Origin: Alphaproteobacteria bacterium UBA685 | GTDB lineage: Bacteria; Pseudomonadota; Alphaproteobacteria; Puniceispirillales; Puniceispirillaceae | Direction of reading: 5' to 3' | Length of the DNA: 5,010 nucleotides | Assembly: GCA_002299005.1 (NCBI GenBank) | Contig: DBMZ01000066.1 | Coordinates: 1,991-7,000 of the forward strand | Shown here: in pieces, positions 1 through 5,010 of the stretch | Layout: the number at the start of each line of letters is the position of its first letter | How positions within the stretch are numbered: position 1 is the stretch's first letter | Notes under the pieces: model-generated | Database searches by the model: none | Seen by the model: the letters and a program-made list of their open reading frames with translations, nothing else | What the model was told of the DNA's origin: nothing | Made by a program: the position numbers and the translations under genes

Positions 1-1020
1 GCACCAATCTGGGGCGCAGCTGGCTGGATTGAGCCACTAAACTTCGGTGCAGCATATGACGTTGACGATATGCTTCCAGCAATGCGCAACGGTTTGTCAC
101 ATGATGGCACACTATACGCAGCACCATTCTATGGTGAGTCATCAATGGTTATGTACCGTAAGGACCTAACTGATGCAGCTGGCGTAACAATCAATGATAA
201 TGATTCATGGTCACGCGTGAAGGCAGCAGCTGCTGCTATCCACGATCCAGCCAACGACGTTTATGGCGCATGTTTGCGTGGTAAGCCGGGCTGGGGTGAT
301 AACATGGCGTTTATCACAACAGTTGTTAACTCATTCGGTGGTGCTTGGTTCGATGCAGATATGCGTCCAACAATTGACTCAGTTCAGTGGCACGATGCGA
401 TTAACTTCTACGTAGACCTATTGGGTAACTATGGCCCTCCAGGTTCAGAAGGTAACTCATTCAACGAAATCCTTGCTCTTTACAACGAAGGCAAGTGTGG
501 CATGTGGATTGACGCAACAATCGCAGCTTCTTTCCTAGAAGTTGATGGTGTTGCATACGCACAGTCACCAAACGCTGGTAACGCTGTAGGCGCAAACTGG
601 TTGTGGGCATGGGCAATGGCCGTTCCTGCAGGTTCACCAAATGCTGAAGAAGCTAAGAAGTTCATCGAATGGGCAACTTCAAAAGCTTATATCAAAGCAG
701 TCGCTGATCACCCAGATTTCGGTTGGGCATCTGTTCCAACAGGCACACGTGCTTCAACATATGCATACCCTGAGTTCCAGGCAGTTGCAGGTTTCGCAGC
801 AGCTGAAATGGCAGCAATTGAATCAGCCGCTCCAGCAGCGACTGCAATCAAGCCATATGTTGGTGTCCAGTTCGCAGCTATTCCAGAATTCCCAGAAGTG
901 GGTTCTGCTGTAGCACAAGAAATGGCAGCAGCTCTTTCAGGTGCAAAGTCAGTTGAAGCAGCTCTTGCAGCTTCACAAGCGGCAGCTGAAGCAATCATGT
1001 CTGAGGCAGGTTATTTTTAA
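1..1020 (+). CDS. smoE: Polyol (mannitol/sorbitol) ABC transporter substrate-binding protein, 5'-truncated
   Basis: Periplasmic solute-binding protein of a carbohydrate ABC importer; it binds the polyol and hands it to the two permeases encoded next. The frame is open from base 1 (visible start APIWGAAGWIEPL) to the TAA at 1018-1020, giving 339 residues. Family members run to roughly 430-440 residues, so about 100 N-terminal residues, including the signal peptide, lie off the left edge. The ATG at 70 is an internal methionine, because the homologous sequence continues upstream of it. Visible family features are the LYAAPFYGESSMVMYRKDL stretch, CLRGKPGWGDNMAF near residues 91-104, GKCGMWIDATIAASF near 164-178, NWLWAWAMAVPAG near 199-211, and KPYVGVQFAAIPEF near 284-297, followed by an alanine-rich C-terminal helix. 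The two cysteines near residues 91 and 166 could form a disulphide (inference). Codon use is unlike that of the downstream genes, with strong preference for GCA and GCT alanine codons, as expected of a highly expressed gene. The family assignment is firm; the exact polyol is not. Confidence 0.93.
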   Translation, partial: APIWGAAGWIEPLNFGAAYDVDDMLPAMRNGLSHDGTLYAAPFYGESSMVMYRKDLTDAAGVTINDNDSWSRVKAAAAAIHDPANDVYGACLRGKPGWGDNMAFITTVVNSFGGAWFDADMRPTIDSVQWHDAINFYVDLLGNYGPPGSEGNSFNEILALYNEGKCGMWIDATIAASFLEVDGVAYAQSPNAGNAVGANWLWAWAMAVPAGSPNAEEAKKFIEWATSKAYIKAVADHPDFGWASVPTGTRASTYAYPEFQAVAGFAAAEMAAIESAAPAATAIKPYVGVQFAAIPEFPEVGSAVAQEMAAALSGAKSVEAALAASQAAAEAIMSEAGYF

Positions 1021-1038
1021 ATCACCCTCCTAAGATGG

Positions 1039-1071
1039 AAGGCCCAACATTATGTGTTGGGCCTTTTCTTT
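1039..1071 (+). terminator. Intrinsic terminator after the binding-protein gene
   Basis: An 11-bp perfect stem (AAGGCCCAACA at 1039-1049 with TGTTGGGCCTT at 1055-1065) closes a 5-nt loop and runs straight into a T-rich tract (TTTTCTTT, 1064-1071). It starts 18 nt after the binding-protein stop codon. This is a classic Rho-independent terminator. Since the permease genes follow on the same strand, it probably acts as a partial terminator and also as a 3' stabiliser of the binding-protein mRNA. That would make the binding protein in excess over the membrane subunits. The structure is seen in the sequence; the partial read-through is inference. Confidence 0.88.
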
Positions 1072-1080
1072 AAAAGATTT

Positions 1081-1105
1081 GAGGTCGCAGTTTTACTTGC
1101 GCCTC
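1081..1105 (+). other. Second imperfect stem-loop in the intergenic region
   Basis: GAGG (1081-1084) pairs with CCTC (1102-1105) and CGCA (1086-1089) with TGCG (1098-1101). T1085 is bulged and the loop is TTTTAC, with a possible G-T closing pair. It lies 10 nt after the terminator's T-tract and is followed by CCTTAAAAAAATTAA, not by a T-tract, so it is not a plus-strand terminator by itself. It may be a back-up structure, an mRNA-stabilising element or chance. The short interrupted stem keeps confidence low. Confidence 0.35.
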
Positions 1106-1145
1106 CCTTAAAAAAATTAACTTTACTTTATTAATTTAATTTTAA

Positions 1146-1166
1146 ACAAGGGGCTGTGCCTCTTGT
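1146..1166 (+). other. Compact stem-loop in the leader of the permease genes
   Basis: ACAAGGGGC (1146-1154) pairs with GCCTCTTGT (1158-1166) around a 3-nt TGT loop. All nine positions pair, one of them as a G-T wobble. It ends 20 nt before the ATG of the first permease and sits just after a very AT-rich patch (about 1106-1146). No T-tract follows, so it is not a terminator. If transcription starts in the AT-rich patch, or if the read-through transcript is cleaved there, this hairpin would cap the 5' end of the permease mRNA. That role is inference; the pairing is seen directly. Confidence 0.45.
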
Positions 1167-1186
1167 CGGGTCGGGATTAATTGACG

Positions 1187-2128
1187 ATGTTCAGCAAGTT
1201 ATTGACACGGTCTCTTCAGGCACCTGCCGTTCTGCTTTTGTTAGTATGGATGCTTGTACCACTAGGGATGACACTATATTTTTCATTCATCAGATATGTG
1301 TTGAATAGCCTTCGCAAGCCAGAATGGACAGTGCCTCAATTGTCTAACTGGCGCGGGTTCGGCAACTATGAATATGTGCTTTATAAATCAAAGGATTTTT
1401 GGTTTGCGGTTCAAAACAGCCTGTTCATTGTTGGCTCTATCCTTGTGATTACGGTTCTGCTTGGTCTGGCGATCGCTGTCCTTGTGAACCGCTCATTCCC
1501 GGGCAGAGGCATTGTGCGTGTTCTTCTTATCTCGCCTTTCTTTGTGATGCCGGCGGTTAACGCGGTTCTGTGGATTAATATGATCCTAGACCCTGTGCTT
1601 GGCTTGAATGGTTTGGCAGTTGAAGGCATTAACCACCTTGTGGCGGGTCTAAAAGACTTCCCATTGCTGGGGCATTTCTTCTCTCTATGGCCTGAATTAG
1701 AGCCTGTCTCATTCAGAGCGACGCAGACATCTGCCTATGCGGTTATCATGATGGTCTCATGGCAGTGGACGCCATTTGCTGTGCTTATCTTCATGACATC
1801 ACTTCAGTCAGAAGACCAACAGCAAAAAGAAGCCGCTGTCCTTGATGGCGCGTCTGCTTGGACACAATTTTTATATTTAACAGTACCGCACCTAGCGCGT
1901 CCGATTGCCATTGTTGTGATGATTCAATCTATCTTCCATCTGTCACTTTACGCAGAGATTGAGATTGTCAGCCGCGGTAATGGTAATAAAAACTTGCCTT
2001 ATTTGATTGGTGAATTTGCCTCCAATAACATTGGTGCGGCAAGTGCGACGGGTATCTTTGCGGTTATCTTGGCTAACATTGTTGCTATTTTCTTGCTGCG
2101 TATGATCGGCAAGAACTTGGTGGATTAG
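1187..2128 (+). CDS. smoF: Polyol ABC transporter permease, first subunit (SmoF/MtlF-like)
   Basis: Inner-membrane permease of the polyol importer, expected to pair with the next gene product to form the channel. From the ATG it has 313 residues. Hydrophobic segments lie near residues 10-33, 79-101, 110-131, 182-205, 238-256 and 289-307, the six-helix pattern of MalF-type permeases. The cytoplasmic ATPase-contact loop is clear: EAAVLDGASAWTQF begins near residue 215 and is followed by TVPHLARP. The C-terminus RMIGKNLVD is nearly identical to that recalled for SmoF proteins. Start choice: a TTG at 1181 is also in frame, directly after an in-frame TAA at 1178. I prefer the ATG at 1187, which has a weak GGGA (1173-1176) 10 nt upstream; the same GGGA is too close to the TTG. 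The loop after the third helix (about residues 136-181) looks longer than in the SmoF sequences I recall. The gene is 166 nt from the binding-protein gene and 11 nt from the next permease. Confidence 0.93.
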   Translation: MFSKLLTRSLQAPAVLLLLVWMLVPLGMTLYFSFIRYVLNSLRKPEWTVPQLSNWRGFGNYEYVLYKSKDFWFAVQNSLFIVGSILVITVLLGLAIAVLVNRSFPGRGIVRVLLISPFFVMPAVNAVLWINMILDPVLGLNGLAVEGINHLVAGLKDFPLLGHFFSLWPELEPVSFRATQTSAYAVIMMVSWQWTPFAVLIFMTSLQSEDQQQKEAAVLDGASAWTQFLYLTVPHLARPIAIVVMIQSIFHLSLYAEIEIVSRGNGNKNLPYLIGEFASNNIGAASATGIFAVILANIVAIFLLRMIGKNLVD

Positions 2129-2139
2129 GGGAATACATC

Positions 2140-2976
2140 ATGGTTGTAAGCGGTAATTCATCAACGTTTCAAAGGGTTTTGTGGCCAACAATTGCGTGGC
2201 TGGTCGGGCTTTTGTTCTTCTTTCCTATCTTCTGGATGGTGTTCACAAGCTTTAAGACAGATGCCGATGCGGTGAAACCTGAATTTCTATTTTTCTTCAC
2301 GCCAACGCTCGAAAACTATACCAACATGACGGAGAATTATGATTATTGGCGCTTTGCCATTAACTCTGTCATTACTGCCAGCTTCGCGACGCTTTTCGCG
2401 CTTGTTGTGGGTGTGCCTTGTGCCTATGCGATGGCCTTTAACCCGACAAAGCGCACAAAAGACGTGCTTGTATGGATGCTCTCTACAAAGATGCTTCCTG
2501 CGGCGGCTGTGCTTTACCCGATGACGTTCTTAACAAAGAACTTCCTCGATATTTTTGACACGCACTTCTTGGTTATTCTTGTCTTGTGCCTTATCAATCT
2601 GCCGATTGTTATCTGGATGCTCTTTACTTACTTTAAAGAGATTCCCAAAGAGATCATCGAAGCCTCAAAAATGGATGGCGTCACAATTTGGGGCGAGATT
2701 AAGGACATCCTATTGCCATTGGCATGGGGCGGCTTGGCCTCTACAGCGTTGCTATGCTTTATCTTCTGCTGGAACGAAGCATATTGGACAGTGCGCCTGA
2801 CAACCACCGAAGCTGCGACCTTATCAAAGCTTATCGAAGGTAACCGTGCGCCAGAAGGCTTGTTCTTTGGCCGTCTATCAGCTGTCTCGACAGCGGCGGT
2901 TGGCCCGATTGTTGTGCTTGGCTGGTTCTGTCAAAAGCAGCTTGTTAAAGGCCTTACATTTGGTGCGGTGAAGTAA
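2140..2976 (+). CDS. smoG: Polyol ABC transporter permease, second subunit (SmoG/MtlG-like)
   Basis: Second inner-membrane permease (MalG type) of the polyol importer, 278 residues, a normal length for the family. A good Shine-Dalgarno, AGGGGAA (2127-2133), overlaps the preceding stop codon and lies 6 nt before the ATG. Family signatures in order are FFFPIFWMVFTSFKTDADA (residues 26-44), the N-terminal boundary of the permease domain with RFAINSV (71-77), the very characteristic FNPTKRTKDVLVWMLSTKML (100-119), LINLPIVIWMLFTYFKEIPK (151-170), the ATPase-contact loop EASKMDGVTIWGEI (174-187) ending in LLPLAWGG, and the C-terminus QKQLVKGLTFGAVK. Hydrophobic segments fall near 14-36, 74-98, 108-129, 142-164, 198-216 and 247-266. 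The contact loop has EAS in place of EAA, a common variation. Only 2 nt separate it from the regulator gene, implying co-transcription. Confidence 0.95.
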   Translation: MVVSGNSSTFQRVLWPTIAWLVGLLFFFPIFWMVFTSFKTDADAVKPEFLFFFTPTLENYTNMTENYDYWRFAINSVITASFATLFALVVGVPCAYAMAFNPTKRTKDVLVWMLSTKMLPAAAVLYPMTFLTKNFLDIFDTHFLVILVLCLINLPIVIWMLFTYFKEIPKEIIEASKMDGVTIWGEIKDILLPLAWGGLASTALLCFIFCWNEAYWTVRLTTTEAATLSKLIEGNRAPEGLFFGRLSAVSTAAVGPIVVLGWFCQKQLVKGLTFGAVK

Positions 2977-2978
2977 GC

Positions 2979-3863
2979 ATGTCGATCTTTGAGCCAGAAA
3001 TTGAAATGGTGGACCGCACGACGCGGTCTATCCGTTATCTGGAGCATGGCTGGCCATCGGATTTATGCCGCTGGCACGCGCATGAAGAGTATGAGTTACA
3101 CTTCATCACAGAGACGACTGGCAAGGCCTTCATCGGCGATTATATTGGCGAGTTTAAAGCAGGCGATTTGTTTCTGACAGGCCCAAACGTGCCGCATAAC
3201 TGGATTTCAGATGATATTCATACGGAATCTATCGGTATTCGTGACATGCTTGTGCAATTCTCGCATAGCAGTGCGGCCAAGCTTGTGGATGCGTTCCCTG
3301 AATTTACCAAGGTGCTAGATATGCTGTATCTGGCGCGTATGGGCGTGAAATTTGAAGGGTTTAACCCGACTTTTGCGCGCGGTCATTTTGAAGCTATAAG
3401 AGATAATAAGGGCGTTGAGCGCATCTTGGCCTTTGTGCGCTTTTTGGTGCGCTTGAATGAGCATGCGGAAAAGAAAACGCTCTCAAGCATGCAAGTCACG
3501 CAAGTGGATAGAAGCTCAAAGCACATGCGCATTGGCTCTGTGATTGACCATATCATCCAGAATTACCGTGAGGAAATCTCACAAACCGAAGCGGCGGCCT
3601 CTGCTGGCATGGCGCAATCTAGCTTTAGCCGTAATTTCAAATCAATTACGGGTCATAATTTTGTGGATTTCATCACAAGAGTTCGTATCGGTCAGGCTTG
3701 CTCGATGCTCTATGGCACGGATGAGCAGGTTACCGCTATTTGTTATAAGTCTGGGTTTCAGAACCTAGCGAATTTTAATCGTCAGTTCCGCAAGTTAAAG
3801 GGCATGACGCCATCTGATTATCGTAAGCTCGCACGTAACGAGCTGGTTAAGGAAAGTGAGTAG
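2979..3863 (+). CDS. AraC-family transcriptional regulator with N-terminal cupin (MtlR-like)
   Basis: A 294-residue AraC/XylS-type regulator, probably the polyol-responsive activator of this operon. The N-terminal sensor half is a cupin: CRWHAHEEYELHF (residues 30-42, with H33, H35 and E39) and later GDLFLTGPNVPHNW (62-75, with H73), the usual metal- or sugar-binding barrel pattern. The C-terminal DNA-binding domain spans about 184-284. Its first helix-turn-helix is around 201-225 (TEAAASAGMAQSSFSRNFK), and its second around 249-278, with the family signature ending FNRQFRKLKGMTPSDYRK. The ATG is 2 nt after the permease stop (TAAGCATG) with only a weak Shine-Dalgarno, so translation is probably coupled to the permease. 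In Pseudomonas fluorescens an AraC-family protein, MtlR, controls the mannitol/sorbitol/arabitol operon, which supports the proposed role. Here it lies inside the operon, in the place where the transporter ATPase gene would be expected, so it would be made along with its targets. Its actual ligand and operator cannot be read from the sequence. Confidence 0.9.
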   Translation: MSIFEPEIEMVDRTTRSIRYLEHGWPSDLCRWHAHEEYELHFITETTGKAFIGDYIGEFKAGDLFLTGPNVPHNWISDDIHTESIGIRDMLVQFSHSSAAKLVDAFPEFTKVLDMLYLARMGVKFEGFNPTFARGHFEAIRDNKGVERILAFVRFLVRLNEHAEKKTLSSMQVTQVDRSSKHMRIGSVIDHIIQNYREEISQTEAAASAGMAQSSFSRNFKSITGHNFVDFITRVRIGQACSMLYGTDEQVTAICYKSGFQNLANFNRQFRKLKGMTPSDYRKLARNELVKESE

Positions 3864-3867
3864 ACTG

Positions 3868-5010
3868 ATGGACGGCTTGGTCAAACCACAGATTAGCGCA
3901 TCAGATTATGTGAGAGCGCAGTGCGATGTGGGCATTGTGCATCTTGGGTTTGGTGCTTTCCACCGCGCACATCAGGCAGTTTATATTGATGATTATCTGG
4001 CAAAGACAGGTGATCTGCGTTGGGGCGTTGCGGCGGTCAATCTGCGCGGCTCAGAAAGCGATGGCTTTAACGCCACAGCAAATGAAATTAACCATTTCGA
4101 TGGCTATTTCGTAAAATCTGTCTCACCTGATAATAGCATTAGACATTCACGCGTTCGTTGCCACGTCGCCTTTGCTGATTGGGCACAGGATAAGGGCGAA
4201 GCAGAAGCGCTTGTCAGCCTTGATACTGTCAAGCTAGTGACCATCACGGTGACTGAAAGTGGCTATTACACAGACCCGAATGGTAATCTTGACCTGAACC
4301 ATCCGCTTATCAAGGCTGAATTGGCGGGTGATGTGCGTGACAGTGTTTATGCCTATCTTCGCGCTGCATTGGCTTTGCGCGCTGATAAGACAGGCGCGCC
4401 TATCACCATCGCTTGCTGTGATAATATTCGCCAAAATGGTAAAATGTTGGCGCGCAATCTGATGGCCTATCTTGAGGCCTTTGGTGATGAGGCACTCTTG
4501 GCTTGGGTCGCAACGAATGTGGCGTTCCCTTGTTCAATGGTTGACCGTATCACACCGCGCAGCCCTGAGACTTTGTGCCTTGAGATGTCTGATATGATGG
4601 GGGAGAGCGTTGTCTCACCGATTATGTGTGAAGATTATCTGCAATGGGTGCTAGCTGATACAGCGGCGGCTGAGATGCCTGACCTTGCAAAGGTTGGCGT
4701 AACGGTAACAGGGGATGTTGACCCTTATGAAGAGACAAAGATCCGCGTCCTGAATGGGGGCCATACAGCGCTTGCATATATGGCGGCATTAGAAGGCATT
4801 GAGACATTTGATGCGGCAATGGCCGTGCCACATTTGCGTGCCCATTTTGATGGCTTTGAGACGCAAGAAGTCTTGCCAGCCATCACAATTAATGTGCCGT
4901 TTGAAAAAGATGCCTATGCAGATAAGACGGCGCGCCGTTTTTCTAATCAGGCGATTGGCGATACTGTTGCACGCATTTGCGCCGATGGTATGGCGAAATT
5001 CCCGATTTTT
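3868..5010 (+). CDS. mtlK: Mannitol 2-dehydrogenase-family polyol dehydrogenase, 3'-truncated
   Basis: NAD-dependent long-chain polyol dehydrogenase, expected in the cytoplasm to oxidise the imported polyol to a ketose (mannitol to fructose if a true mannitol 2-dehydrogenase). The frame is open from the ATG at 3868 to the window edge with no stop, 381 residues. Family members are about 480-490 residues, so roughly 100 C-terminal residues are missing. Motifs in order: the nucleotide-binding HLGFGAFHRAHQ (residues 25-36); TVTESGYY (127-134); CDNIRQNG (184-191), whose N186 corresponds to a catalytic asparagine; the family signature FPCSMVDRITP (220-230); and KIRVLNGGHTALAY (291-304), carrying the catalytic K291, N296 and H299 in the spacing known from Pseudomonas mannitol 2-dehydrogenase. 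The start is 4 nt after the regulator's stop; purine-rich GGAAAGTGAG (3851-3860) precedes it. D-arabinitol 4-dehydrogenase or fructuronate reductase are family alternatives, but the polyol transporter context favours mannitol, sorbitol or arabitol. All visible active-site residues are intact. Confidence 0.93.
   Translation, partial: MDGLVKPQISASDYVRAQCDVGIVHLGFGAFHRAHQAVYIDDYLAKTGDLRWGVAAVNLRGSESDGFNATANEINHFDGYFVKSVSPDNSIRHSRVRCHVAFADWAQDKGEAEALVSLDTVKLVTITVTESGYYTDPNGNLDLNHPLIKAELAGDVRDSVYAYLRAALALRADKTGAPITIACCDNIRQNGKMLARNLMAYLEAFGDEALLAWVATNVAFPCSMVDRITPRSPETLCLEMSDMMGESVVSPIMCEDYLQWVLADTAAAEMPDLAKVGVTVTGDVDPYEETKIRVLNGGHTALAYMAALEGIETFDAAMAVPHLRAHFDGFETQEVLPAITINVPFEKDAYADKTARRFSNQAIGDTVARICADGMAKFPIF

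Noticed and set aside
70..72. ATG that could be taken as the start of the binding protein.
   Set aside because: The frame is open back to base 1 and the upstream residues continue the family's sequence; it is an internal methionine of a gene cut by the window edge.
480..998. Minus-strand and alternative-frame open frames over the binding-protein gene (for example 708-998 minus, 641-913 plus).
   Set aside because: They are low-complexity shadows of the alanine-rich, strongly biased real frame and have no recognisable domain or ribosome-binding site.
1106..1146. AT-rich patch with a small inverted repeat, AAATTAA (1114-1120) and TTAATTT (1131-1137), as a promoter or operator.
   Set aside because: No -35/-10 pair with good spacing is convincing, and short A/T palindromes arise easily by chance in such a patch. 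A promoter here stays possible but cannot be placed.
1166..1175. Tandem 5-bp repeat TCGGG TCGGG just before the first permease start.
   Set aside because: Two short copies are likely chance; the second merely supplies the weak GGGA in front of the ATG.
3856..3858. In-frame GTG upstream of the dehydrogenase ATG, overlapping the end of the regulator gene.
   Set aside because: The purine-rich ribosome-binding sequence overlaps or abuts it, whereas the ATG at 3868 has sensible spacing.
4234..4831. Minus-strand open frames opposite the dehydrogenase gene (4234-4434 and 4622-4831).
   Set aside because: The plus frame across this whole region encodes an intact dehydrogenase with all expected motifs; the antisense frames look random.
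1..5010. Search for CRISPR arrays, tRNA/rRNA genes, insertion sequences, attachment sites and frameshifts.
   Set aside because: No spaced repeats, cloverleaf-like sequence, transposase reading frame or broken gene was seen; all five genes are uninterrupted within the window.

Overview
The window holds one contiguous plus-strand operon segment for uptake and oxidation of a polyol (mannitol, sorbitol or arabitol). The proteins resemble the SmoE-SmoF-SmoG-MtlK set of Rhodobacter and the MtlE-MtlF-MtlG set of Pseudomonas. The closest recalled matches are alphaproteobacterial. The base composition is moderate to AT-leaning, not the high GC of classical Rhodobacter, so a marine-type alphaproteobacterium is my best guess. 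That is an inference with no marker gene behind it.

Layout: (1) 1-1020, the 3' three quarters of a periplasmic polyol-binding protein, cut by the left edge. (2) 1021-1186, a 166-nt intergenic stretch with a strong intrinsic terminator hairpin, a second imperfect hairpin, an AT-rich patch and a third compact hairpin just upstream of the next gene. (3) 1187-2128 and 2140-2976, two inner-membrane permeases. (4) 2979-3863, an AraC-family regulator. (5) 3868-5010, the first 381 residues of a long-chain mannitol/arabinitol-type dehydrogenase, cut by the right edge. From the first permease on, genes are separated by only 11, 2 and 4 nt, so they are almost certainly co-transcribed. No gene is seen on the minus strand.

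How it works together: the binding protein captures the polyol in the periplasm and delivers it to the permease pair, and the dehydrogenase oxidises the imported polyol to a ketose (mannitol to fructose). The AraC protein probably senses the polyol and controls the operon. The ATPase subunit (SmoK/MtlK-type) needed to power the transporter is not in the window; the regulator sits in the place where I would expect it. The terminator after the binding-protein gene, together with that gene's very different codon choice, suggests that the binding protein is made in large excess over the membrane subunits.

This is a recognisable catabolic operon, not a new class of system. The points worth a second look are the gene order, the structured leader before the permeases, and the codon-use contrast.
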